The notes under the pieces: model-generated
Databases searched by the model: none
What the model was told of the DNA's origin: nothing
What the model saw: only the letters and a program-made list of their open reading frames with translations
Program-made: the position numbers and the translations under genes
Shown here: positions 1 through 5,180 of the stretch, piece by piece
Position numbering within the stretch: position 1 is the first letter of the stretch
Layout of the letters: every line of letters begins with the position of its first letter
NCBI GenBank assembly: GCA_964544345.1
Contig: CAZJBT010000132.1
Coordinates: 1 to 5,180 of the forward strand
Direction of reading: 5' to 3'
Length of the DNA: 5,180 bases
Source of the DNA: CAKTOF01 sp964544345
Lineage (GTDB): Bacteria; Bacillota; Clostridia; Oscillospirales; Oscillospiraceae

Positions 1-247
1 AGCACAATATCCACCACGTTTGAATTTTCAACCGCAGCTTTCAGATCAGTGAAGTTCTTGACTATAACGGCAGACGCCTTTGTCCCCACCGTCCAATCGA
101 CCGCACTCCATGCATCGCACCCCTCATGCGCGGGGAGCACCGTAGCACCTTCCGCCTGCTTCGGGGCGTCTGCCGCGAGCGTGGCGGTGGGTAGTATTGA
201 CACCACCACGCATGCTGCCAACAGCAAAGAAATCAAACGTTTTTCAT
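1..247 (-). CDS. Secreted protein N-terminus (partial, apparent frameshift at the start)
   Basis: This gene runs off the left edge, so only about 83 residues are visible. Read on the minus strand from 245, the open frame begins EKRLISLLLAACVVVSILP and continues with PTATLAADAP, without a stop to the edge. That is a good Sec signal peptide: KR in the n-region, a hydrophobic core, and a likely signal peptidase I cut near TLA/AD. The mature part ends in a stretch around NFTDLKAAVENSNVVDIVL. This resembles the opening strand-helix motif of pectate-lyase-like beta-helix domains in Firmicutes surface proteins; that is family inference from a short fragment. The only ATG with a properly spaced ribosome site (GGAGGAG at 254-260, 6-nt gap) is at 247-245. 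It reads MKNV and then stops at 235-233. One more A in the A5 run (240-244) would give MKKRLISLL. The gene is therefore frameshifted, a pseudogene, or affected by a sequence error. A TTG at 236-234 is in frame but 17 nt from the ribosome site and would lose the basic n-region. Confidence 0.6.
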
Positions 248-253
248 AATATA

Positions 254-260
254 CTCCTCC
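254..260 (-). promoter_or_regulatory. Ribosome binding site GGAGGAG for the left-edge secreted protein
   Basis: The minus strand reads GGAGGAG, then a 6-nt spacer TATATT, then ATG at 247-245. Sequence and spacing are near ideal. This points to 247 as the true start even though the frame it opens closes after four codons, which is why a one-base deletion in the following A-run is suspected. Confidence 0.7.
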
Positions 261-330
261 AAACATGTCCGACAGGTTGTAGAAGCCCATAATGTCCCAT
301 CTGATATCATTTCAAGTCGCTCAAATGCTC

Positions 331-355
331 TTTCTGTCCCATTCTGGGACAGAAA
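331..355. repeat. Perfect 11-bp inverted repeat (TTTCTGTCCCA / TGGGACAGAAA, 3-nt loop)
   Basis: The left arm (331-341) is TTTCTGTCCCA and the right arm (345-355) is TGGGACAGAAA, an exact reverse complement around the loop TTC. No U-run follows on the minus strand (GAGCATTT comes next), so it is not a typical intrinsic terminator. It could be an operator bound by a dimeric repressor or a stem in the leader RNA of the downstream gene. A single extra copy of TGTCCCAT lies at 293-300, closer to that gene, which fits a protein-binding half-site but could be chance. Confidence 0.7.
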
Positions 356-375
356 CACAGGGGTACACCTGTGTT
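354..375. repeat. Inverted repeat AACACAGG / CCTGTGTT, 6-nt loop
   Basis: Arms 354-361 and 368-375 are exact reverse complements of 8 bp around GGTACA. The repeat overlaps the end of the 331-355 repeat by two bases, so the two stems could not both form at full length. It has no adjoining U-run. It belongs to a cluster of three inverted repeats upstream of the left-edge gene. Confidence 0.55.
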
Positions 376-387
376 CGCGCCGCCGCT

Positions 388-402
388 GCCTATAGCATAG
401 GC
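388..402. repeat. Short inverted repeat GCCTAT / ATAGGC, 3-nt loop
   Basis: Arms 388-393 and 397-402 are exact reverse complements of 6 bp around AGC. It lies just downstream, on the minus strand, of the two candidate -10 boxes, so it would sit at or near the 5' end of the transcript. A 5'-terminal stem can protect an mRNA from decay; a role here is inference. Confidence 0.4.
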
Positions 403-423
403 GATTATACATAATTCTATCTC

Positions 424-452
424 AGTATACCACTTAGGTGACCATAATGCAA
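424..452 (-). promoter_or_regulatory. Candidate sigma-A promoter for the left-edge gene
   Basis: On the minus strand TTGCAT (452-447) is followed after exactly 17 bases by TATACT (429-424). The -10 box matches the consensus at five of six positions; the -35 box matches only its TTG. Transcription would start near 417 and give a leader of about 170 nt. A second -10-like TATAAT at 409-404 has a perfect hexamer but no recognisable -35 box. Either choice leaves a long leader containing the hairpins at 331-375. Confidence 0.4.
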
Positions 453-489
453 GTCATTCTTATGTCGTCAGACGTCTTTTCCCGCGCAC

Positions 490-526
490 AAAAGGACGCC
501 GGAGGCTCTCCCTCCGGCGTCCTTTT
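490..526 (-). terminator. Intrinsic terminator after the solute-binding protein gene
   Basis: A perfect 16-bp stem (AAAAGGACGCCGGAGG at 490-505, CCTCCGGCGTCCTTTT at 511-526) encloses a 5-nt loop. It lies 21 bp past the stop codon of the solute-binding protein gene on the minus strand and ends with UUUU. Because the outer A/U pairs are symmetric it could also stop transcription on the plus strand. It separates the binding-protein gene from the left-edge gene, so the two are unlikely to be one operon. Confidence 0.9.
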
Positions 527-547
527 GGTAACACATTATGCGGGGTA

Positions 548-2143
548 TTATTTTGCCGCTATCCAGTCGTCCAGCTGCTTCTGCACAGCCGCGGTGTAAT
601 CACGCAGGCCGGCCGTCTCGTAGTCCTGCATCATCTTTTCGTACAGCTCGTCTGTGTAAAGCCCGCCCGCCATCTGGTTGGCGTACTCGTTATACACCGT
701 TGAAATCGCGCCAACCACATTTTGCAGCTCGGCCGTGTTGATGGAGAAGCCGAGATACGGGCTGATGGTCGCGTCCATCATGACCTCGTAGGCCCGGTCG
801 CGGAAGTCCGCGCCGTTGCCCTCCCACGGCAGATCGAGGAAGAAGTTGCCCATCGCGAAGTCGGCGGAGTGATAAGCCACGTTGGAATCGCCGTTCGGGT
901 AGGCCGCTTCGCCGCTGTCCAGCACCACGTAGTCCTTGCCCTCGACGCCCCATGTCAACAGGTTCATGACGTCGGCGCTCGTATACATCAGGTTGATGAA
1001 TTTCGCGGTTGCCTCCGGCTCCTTGCAGACAACCGGCATTCCCAGCGAGCCGACATTCAGCATGGAGGTTGTGATCATTCTCGTCCCCTCGGACAGCTGC
1101 CGGCACGCCACCGGGAAGCCCGCGCGGTTGCCCCATGCGCTCTCAACGCCCAGTTCGGAATGCACCACCAGCGAAGTGATCGCGCCGTTTTTCATCAGGT
1201 CCTGATTGCTCTCCTGCGTCAGATACGAATCCGGATAGGCAAGGCCGTTCTGATACCATTCGGCGGCCTGCTTCATGGTATAGATCGTGTCGTCAAAATC
1301 ATAGATGCACTTTACGGTTCCGTCTTCCGCTACGCGGATCAGGTTCTGCGCGTCGTTCAGCGCGTCGTAGGCCGTGAAGTCGAAATTGTCCTTTCCATGC
1401 CACGCAACCTGAAGCTTGTCTCCCCAGAAGATCTGGTTCTGTCCGCCGATCGGGTACGAGTCCGTCTCCGCTTTCAGCGTCTTCATAATCTCCTCATAAT
1501 CGGCCCATGATTCGGTTGCATAGAACGCGTCGAGCAGGTTCAGTTCCTCCAGCGTCCCCTTATTGGCAATGATAAACACGTTTGCGGCGTAGTTGCGCCA
1601 GTTCGGCACGCCGTAGATCGCGCCGCCCTCGCTGAAGGTGTTGATGAAATCACCCGTAATCTCAAATACATCCGGCGCGTACTCCTCGAGATAGGGCCGC
1701 ATATCGATCAGCTGCCCGTTTGCATGCATCGTTGTATAAGCGGAGCCACTGGCGGCAAACGTACAAAGATCCACCTGCTCTCCTCCGGTAATCATCAGCG
1801 GCACCTGCGTCACATATGCGCCGATCTCAAAGGACATCAGATCCACATGGACGCCGATCTCCGCTTCCGTGATCTTGTTCAGCTCGTCCTCGACTGCCTG
1901 TACACCATCATCATTTACCGTATTGGCATGCCGGTAGGCGAATACGATTTCGGTCAGCTCCGTCTCGCCCGGCTGCTCCTCTTCCACATTGCCCGGCTCC
2001 TCCGCGGGGGTGGGCTCCTCCCCTGCCGGCTGTTCCGACGGGTTGCTTTCCTTCTTCTGCTCCGGCTTACTGCACGAAGCCAGAATCGCCAGCGTCATGC
2101 AAATGGTAAGGATCAACGCGAAAACCTGCACTAATTTTTTCAT
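548..2143 (-). CDS. ABC transporter solute-binding lipoprotein (LipO/DUF3502-type, family 1)
   Basis: This 531-residue protein is predicted to be an extracellular, membrane-anchored receptor of an ABC importer, most likely for a sugar or oligosaccharide. It opens with MKKLVQVFALILTI and a lipobox LASC with Cys24, where it would be lipidated and cut. A flexible Glu/Pro-rich linker spans about 25-62. The binding-protein fold follows, with QVPLMITGGEQVDL at about 113-126 and a hinge-like stretch GGAIYGVPNWRNY at about 173-185. The C-terminal part (about 395-529) has LLTWGVEGKDYVV, ISPYLGFSINT and AAVQKQLDDW, closely resembling the LipO-like DUF3502 group; this is recognised by eye. I chose the start at 2143 because AGGAG precedes it and the signal peptide begins there; a longer frame to 2332 would overlap the divergent gene. 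No permease or ATPase gene is adjacent and a terminator follows, so the gene appears monocistronic. The ligand cannot be read from sequence. Confidence 0.9.
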   Translation of the reverse strand: MKKLVQVFALILTICMTLAILASCSKPEQKKESNPSEQPAGEEPTPAEEPGNVEEEQPGETELTEIVFAYRHANTVNDDGVQAVEDELNKITEAEIGVHVDLMSFEIGAYVTQVPLMITGGEQVDLCTFAASGSAYTTMHANGQLIDMRPYLEEYAPDVFEITGDFINTFSEGGAIYGVPNWRNYAANVFIIANKGTLEELNLLDAFYATESWADYEEIMKTLKAETDSYPIGGQNQIFWGDKLQVAWHGKDNFDFTAYDALNDAQNLIRVAEDGTVKCIYDFDDTIYTMKQAAEWYQNGLAYPDSYLTQESNQDLMKNGAITSLVVHSELGVESAWGNRAGFPVACRQLSEGTRMITTSMLNVGSLGMPVVCKEPEATAKFINLMYTSADVMNLLTWGVEGKDYVVLDSGEAAYPNGDSNVAYHSADFAMGNFFLDLPWEGNGADFRDRAYEVMMDATISPYLGFSINTAELQNVVGAISTVYNEYANQMAGGLYTDELYEKMMQDYETAGLRDYTAAVQKQLDDWIAAK

Positions 2144-2152
2144 TTTCCTGCT

Positions 2153-2157
2153 CTCCT
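2153..2157 (-). promoter_or_regulatory. Ribosome binding site AGGAG of the solute-binding protein gene
   Basis: The minus strand reads AAAAGGAGAGCAGGAAA directly before ATG at 2143-2141. AGGAG is 9 nt from the start codon, within the usual range. This supports the 531-residue form over the upstream in-frame ATG at 2332. Confidence 0.75.
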
Positions 2158-2190
2158 TTTGTGAAAATTGTGGGTGTGCTTGATGACTAG

Positions 2191-2220
2191 AGTATACAGG
2201 TTTTCTGTTTGGAAGAATTG
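2191..2220 (-). promoter_or_regulatory. Candidate promoter of the solute-binding protein gene
   Basis: The minus strand has a -10 box TATACT at 2196-2191, matching five of six consensus positions, preceded by TG. The -35 region (around 2215-2220, CAATTC) is a poor match, as expected for a promoter that needs an activator. Transcription would begin near 2184, leaving a leader of about 40 nt. The A-rich stretch at 2234-2248 would lie at roughly -50 to -64, the position of an UP element. Confidence 0.4.
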
Positions 2221-2233
2221 TCTGAATCTGCTG

Positions 2234-2248
2234 TTTTTTTGTTTTTTT
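2234..2248. promoter_or_regulatory. T7-G-T7 tract in the divergent promoter region
   Basis: Two runs of seven T (2234-2240 and 2242-2248) are separated by one G; on the minus strand this is A7-C-A7. The tract lies between the candidate promoters of the two divergent genes, just upstream of the -35 position of the regulator and about 50 bp upstream of the binding-protein start site. Such tracts can contact the RNA polymerase alpha subunit or stiffen and bend DNA; its role here is inferred from position. Confidence 0.45.
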
Positions 2249-2249
2249 C

Positions 2250-2277
2250 TTGTATTCCGGAAAAGCCGCAGTATAAT
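2250..2277 (+). promoter_or_regulatory. Candidate promoter of the AraC-family regulator
   Basis: A perfect -10 box TATAAT at 2272-2277 follows TTGTAT at 2250-2255 after 16 bases. The -35 box keeps only the TTG. Transcription would start near 2284, leaving about 13 nt before the ATG at 2297, just enough to include the ribosome binding site. The promoter position argues against any start upstream of 2284. Confidence 0.5.
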
Positions 2278-2284
2278 AGGCATG

Positions 2285-2290
2285 GGAGGG
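2285..2290 (+). promoter_or_regulatory. Ribosome binding site GGAGGG of the AraC-family regulator
   Basis: GGAGGG is followed by a 6-nt spacer ATACCA and ATG at 2297. Two other in-frame ATG codons exist: 2282 has no ribosome site at a proper distance, and 2168 lies upstream of the likely promoter. The site therefore fixes the start at 2297. Confidence 0.75.
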
Positions 2291-2296
2291 ATACCA

Positions 2297-3499
2297 ATGG
2301 AACAGGCAGGCTTCTCCACGAAGGAAGCGCAAGGCTTTCTTCTGGAATTACTGGATAACAGTTATCAAGGCAGGCCGGAAGCGTTCGCAGCCCGTTTTCA
2401 TGAAATCTATCCATCACTCGATCCTTACACTCCGTTTGTAACTGCCATCATTAAGTTTTACCACATCTGGCAAGAGGACACACGCGATACCGAACCGAAG
2501 CTGAGCACCGCATTCGCAAGTGAACTCACCACTCTGCTAGCTGCACGTTTTCCCTACGCCACAGTCCGCATATACCGAAGGAGCGGGCAAAATGTTGTTG
2601 TCGTCTTTCCGCTGCAAAGTGTTCAAAAAAGCTCAAGTCATCGAAAAGCCGTCATGAAAGCAAACCTGCAAATGCTACTCAGCCGCTTAGTAAGAGAATA
2701 TTCACTCGGTTTTTCCTGTTTTTGCAGCACACCTACTGCACTGTTCCGTTTTCCATCGCTTTTGGAGGATATGGAGCAGGTCATCAACTCCGTTGCAATG
2801 CCGCAGAACTCGGTGCTCTGCGCGGGAGAGATCGCGCTGCAATCCGGCGAGGACTCCATCATCGACCTTGCGCGCTGGCTCCCCATGCTCCTGAACGGGA
2901 ATCGGGAGCAGCTGCGAAAGGAAGTCACGGAGCTTGTCCGGCAAACCCTGCGCGACAGCGTCAGCACGACGCGCAGCTACCAGCTGAGCGTGGATTTCTC
3001 CCAGCTGTGCCATGTCGCGCTCTACTCCTGCGGCCTGCCGGCGCATGTCGTCTATCGCGACCCGAACTTTGCAAGCAAGGAGGACACAATCTTCTCCGCG
3101 AACAATCTGCTCAACTATTTTCTGGCGCAGATCGACATGGTCATCGACGCCATCACAAAACAACGGGCCACGGCCTCGTTGGAGGAACAGATCCGGCGCT
3201 TTATTCAGCAAAATATTGAGGGCGATATCTCCCGCGAGGCCATCGCCGCCAATTTTTACCTGCACCCGGACTATCTCAGCCATTTCTTCCGGGAGAAAAC
3301 CGGCATGACGCTGGCGGGATATATCCGCCGCGTCCGCATCGACATGGCAAAACGGCTGCTGAAAACCAGCGAGCTTCCGGTCGGCACCATCGCATCCCGC
3401 ATCGGCTACGAAAGCGCCTCGCACTTTACAAAGGCCTTCCGCGCCGAGACCGGCCTGACGCCGCTCGCCTACCGCAAGGAAAAGGACGCGCCGGCGTAG
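2297..3499 (+). CDS. AraC-family transcriptional regulator with large N-terminal sensor region
   Basis: This 400-residue cytoplasmic protein is predicted to bind DNA and control nearby transport genes. The C-terminal AraC/XylS domain spans about 296-396. Its first helix-turn-helix covers ISREAIAANFYLHPDYLSHF, and the second covers VGTIASRIGYESASHFTKAF, followed by the family signature end GLTPLAYRK. The N-terminal 290 residues lack a phospho-acceptor receiver domain, a cupin pattern and transmembrane helices. The segment FPYATVRIYRRSGQNVVVVFP (about 85-105) and the following LGFS stretch recall the degenerate GGDEF-like middle region of YesN-type regulators; this is a tentative resemblance. 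The start at 2297 is fixed by GGAGGG with a 6-nt gap. The gene is divergent from the solute-binding protein gene, with 153 bp between start codons, the common arrangement for an AraC activator and its transport target. GC content rises sharply inside the gene, from about 47% before 2760 to about 64% over 2821-3000. Confidence 0.9.
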   Translation: MEQAGFSTKEAQGFLLELLDNSYQGRPEAFAARFHEIYPSLDPYTPFVTAIIKFYHIWQEDTRDTEPKLSTAFASELTTLLAARFPYATVRIYRRSGQNVVVVFPLQSVQKSSSHRKAVMKANLQMLLSRLVREYSLGFSCFCSTPTALFRFPSLLEDMEQVINSVAMPQNSVLCAGEIALQSGEDSIIDLARWLPMLLNGNREQLRKEVTELVRQTLRDSVSTTRSYQLSVDFSQLCHVALYSCGLPAHVVYRDPNFASKEDTIFSANNLLNYFLAQIDMVIDAITKQRATASLEEQIRRFIQQNIEGDISREAIAANFYLHPDYLSHFFREKTGMTLAGYIRRVRIDMAKRLLKTSELPVGTIASRIGYESASHFTKAFRAETGLTPLAYRKEKDAPA

Positions 3500-3546
3500 C
3501 GGCCCAGTCTCCCCGCACCGCCCGCGTCACATGCGCCTGTATCAGC

Positions 3547-3589
3547 AACCCCCCTCGGCCGCCCAATGGGGCAGCCGAGGGGGGTTTTT
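3547..3589 (+). terminator. Intrinsic terminator between the convergent regulator and hydrolase genes
   Basis: A 13-bp perfect stem (AACCCCCCTCGGC at 3547-3559, GCCGAGGGGGGTT at 3574-3586) is extended past one mismatch by an inner GCCC/GGGC pairing and followed by TTTTT at 3585-3589 on the plus strand. It lies 47 bp after the regulator's stop codon and is a strong terminator for that gene. On the minus strand the hairpin follows the hydrolase stop codon directly but has only a two-base U-run (GGTTGCTG), so termination there should be weaker. The rest of 3500-3546 holds nothing I recognise. Confidence 0.88.
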
Positions 3590-5169
3590 CAGCGTGACGC
3601 CGGCAGGATCACACAGGATGGATATTTTTCACCGAAGAACAGCTCCTGGTGCGCGACGCGCGTCTGCGCCGCCTCGCTCCACAGCTGCGTTGTATTCGGG
3701 TGGACGGCATATTCCGGGAAGTTGCTGGAGGTCACATCCAGCCGCAGACGGCTGCCGGGCTGGAACCGCCACGTAATGGCAATGGCCTCCAAATTGAGTT
3801 TCACAATCCCGCCGTCATAGCGGTGCGCCGTCCCGCCGTTCCAGCCGATTGTCGTGATCGCGTTCCGGATATGGAACGCACGTCCGTCCGGGAAGACCTC
3901 GCTGAGCTTGACGGCAAAGCAGGTGTCCGGCGCGTCGGTCCGGACATAGAGCCGCACGCGGGCGCTGCCGCAGATCTCCTGCCCGTCCGGGAACGGCTCG
4001 GAGACAAAGCTCAGCACGTCCGGCCGATAATCCGGCGGCGCAATCTCGCGGCTGCCGCCGTGCTCCATGCCGCTGGCGAAGAGCGTTTCGCCGCCGTGGG
4101 AGGGAACCGGGTTCTCAGGGTCGTAGTCGTACTCCCGCACGCCGCCCACGCCGGGCGCGTCAGCCAGACCCTGCGCCGACAGATAGAGCGTTCTGGAATC
4201 TGCTTCCGGGAACGGATAGCCGGAATAGGTCTTCCAGCTGTCCGTGCCGATCTCATAGCAGCAGACGGCAGGCTCCGGCAGCTTCTTTTCCTTCAGAATC
4301 GCCGTGAACCACGTGAGCGCCTGCGCAAGCGGGTTCACAAAGGCGTTCGGGTGCTCCGGATGGCCGAAGATGACCGGTGCAAGGCCGTGGTTGCCGGGGT
4401 TGATTTGCAGCACCGAGTGCCGCTTTGCCTCCTCCGAGAGCGTCTCCCAGCCGCGCAGGGCGCTGCCGATGTGGTGGTCGTACCAGCCCTCGCCGACAAA
4501 TACCGGGATTTTGAGCTTGCCGGGAATGCTTTGCAGCTGTGCCCAGAAGCCCTCCTGCCAGTAGGCGTCCTGCGGGTCGGGATGCGTGATCCAATCGCGG
4601 TACCATTGGAGCTTACCGCCCCACAGTGCCTCGTCTACCTGCACCTGCGGGCGGTATTTTGCGGATTCCAGATAGTCGGCATCCACCTTGTGCCCGGCGT
4701 TGCTCATCGCCCAACTCGTCAGGATGTCCTGCCGGAACAGGCCGTCCTGCCAGGCCGAGGCATGGCGAACTGTGCCGTAGACTGTCAGGAACATGGTCTT
4801 CATCTTCTCCGGCACAGCATCCGCCATTGCCCAGCCGGTCAGAGCCAGATAGCTCGCGCCGTAGTAGCCCATGGATTCGACCCAATGCTCCTTTTGCAGC
4901 CAGTTTACGAAGGCCAGACCGTCGTCCCGCTCATGAACGTTCGGCTCCCACTCGCCCTCTGAGCCTGCAATGCCCCGGCACCACTGGTAGGCCATTGCGA
5001 AGCCGCGCTTCGCAAACTCCTCGCCCATGCGATCCAGTTCCTCCACCGCATAGGGGTAGCAGCTGCGCTGCACGACCGTCGGCCACGCCTTGTTTCCGTC
5101 CTCCGGCGTGTAGATTACTATTTGCAGGTTAGCGCCGTCCGCAGCGGGAAGGAAGACCTCCCTGCGCAT
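3589..5169 (-). CDS. CocE/NonD family serine hydrolase (X-Pro dipeptidyl-peptidase S15-like)
   Basis: This 526-residue protein is predicted to be a cytoplasmic alpha/beta hydrolase that cleaves an acyl ester or amide bond; no signal peptide is seen. The N-terminal part matches the S15/CocE catalytic domain. The likely nucleophile is Ser106 in GYYGASYLAL, the acid Asp231 in GEGWYDHHIG, and the base His261 in INPGNHGLAP. Tyr40 in the CYPY motif may help the oxyanion hole as in CocE. A helical cap probably occupies about 135-215. From about 325 to the end lies a PepX_C jelly-roll domain, with YDYDPENPVPSHGG, a stretch of C-terminal strands, and LDVTSSNFPEYAVHPNT. The length is slightly under the usual 550-650. 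Two family positions differ: the usual DxRG reads WCRG and SYxG reads SYLA. The start is set by GGAG six bases before ATG at 5169, but the frame stays open to the right edge, so an upstream start outside the window is possible. Substrate is unknown. The stop codon abuts the terminator. Confidence 0.9.
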   Translation of the reverse strand: MRREVFLPAADGANLQIVIYTPEDGNKAWPTVVQRSCYPYAVEELDRMGEEFAKRGFAMAYQWCRGIAGSEGEWEPNVHERDDGLAFVNWLQKEHWVESMGYYGASYLALTGWAMADAVPEKMKTMFLTVYGTVRHASAWQDGLFRQDILTSWAMSNAGHKVDADYLESAKYRPQVQVDEALWGGKLQWYRDWITHPDPQDAYWQEGFWAQLQSIPGKLKIPVFVGEGWYDHHIGSALRGWETLSEEAKRHSVLQINPGNHGLAPVIFGHPEHPNAFVNPLAQALTWFTAILKEKKLPEPAVCCYEIGTDSWKTYSGYPFPEADSRTLYLSAQGLADAPGVGGVREYDYDPENPVPSHGGETLFASGMEHGGSREIAPPDYRPDVLSFVSEPFPDGQEICGSARVRLYVRTDAPDTCFAVKLSEVFPDGRAFHIRNAITTIGWNGGTAHRYDGGIVKLNLEAIAITWRFQPGSRLRLDVTSSNFPEYAVHPNTTQLWSEAAQTRVAHQELFFGEKYPSCVILPASR

Positions 5170-5175
5170 CCAGTT

Positions 5176-5179
5176 CTCC
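5176..5179 (-). promoter_or_regulatory. Possible ribosome binding site GGAG of the CocE-like hydrolase
   Basis: The minus strand reads CGGAGAACTGG before ATG at 5169-5167, so GGAG sits 6 nt upstream. The protein also aligns in offset with typical family starts (an Arg-rich start, then FLPAADG). The same bases are an open reading frame (ENW), so they may instead be coding sequence of a longer protein. Confidence 0.5.
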
Positions 5180-5180
5180 G

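Noticed and set aside
240..247. Programmed -1 ribosomal frameshift at the A5 run
   Set aside because: The run GAAAAAC is a poor slippery site because re-pairing from AAA to GAA mismatches, it lies right at the start codon, and I see no stimulatory stem just downstream.
49..249. 66-codon open frame on the plus strand at the left edge
   Set aside because: It is antisense to the signal-peptide frame, has a low-complexity Ser/Ala/Thr translation and no supporting ribosome site.
331..375. The two longest inverted repeats as intrinsic terminators
   Set aside because: Neither is followed by a U-run on either strand, and the gene they precede starts downstream of them.
722..1510. 262-codon open frame on the plus strand
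   Set aside because: It is antisense to the solute-binding protein gene, has no ribosome site I can see, and the translation looks non-natural.
2168..2296. N-terminal extension of the AraC-family regulator from an ATG at 2168
   Set aside because: It would translate through the poly-T tract and the TATAAT box; the start at 2297 has a strong, well-spaced ribosome site.
2144..2332. N-terminal extension of the solute-binding protein from an ATG at 2332
   Set aside because: It would place 63 residues before a classic lipoprotein signal peptide, cross the promoter region and overlap the start of the divergent regulator.
2702..3424. 240-codon open frame on the minus strand
   Set aside because: It is antisense to the GC-rich part of the AraC-family gene, including the conserved helix-turn-helix coding region, and shows no domain of its own.
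3649..4962. Long 437-codon open frame on the plus strand
   Set aside because: It lies antisense to the CocE-like hydrolase gene. Its Arg- and Ala-rich translation has no recognisable domain, and such frames are expected opposite GC-rich genes.

Overview
The window looks like a piece of a Gram-positive Firmicutes genome, probably a gut-type Clostridia such as an Oscillospiraceae relative. This rests on a lipoprotein SBP of the LipO/DUF3502 type, strong AGGAG-like ribosome binding sites, intrinsic terminators and GC-rich genes. The taxon is inferred from gene style only; no marker gene is present. I see no tRNA, rRNA, CRISPR array or insertion sequence.

Layout, left to right. (1) Positions 1-247, minus strand: the 5' end of a secreted-protein gene running off the left edge. 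Its well-placed ATG is one base out of frame with a clear signal-peptide reading frame. (2) Positions 248-547: an intergenic region with a candidate minus-strand promoter, three closely packed perfect inverted repeats that would lie in the leader of gene 1, and a 16-bp intrinsic terminator. (3) Positions 548-2143, minus strand: a lipoprotein solute-binding protein of an ABC sugar/oligosaccharide importer. (4) Positions 2144-2296: a divergent promoter region with an A/T-tract. (5) Positions 2297-3499, plus strand: an AraC-family regulator with a large N-terminal sensor. (6) Positions 3547-3589: a terminator between convergent genes. (7) Positions 3589-5169, minus strand: a CocE/NonD (peptidase S15-like) serine hydrolase, whose start lies close to the right edge.

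The most coherent unit is the divergent pair of binding protein and AraC regulator sharing 153 bp. The simplest reading is that the regulator controls the binding protein in response to a sugar or oligosaccharide. No permease or ATPase gene lies in the window, and the binding-protein gene is followed by a strong terminator, so it appears to be transcribed alone and to rely on transport partners elsewhere. The hydrolase is convergent with the regulator and may be functionally unrelated.

I did not find convincing evidence of a wholly new system. The best points for a second look are the start-codon frameshift in gene 1, its triple-hairpin leader, the orphan status of the binding protein, and the abrupt base-composition change inside the regulator gene.
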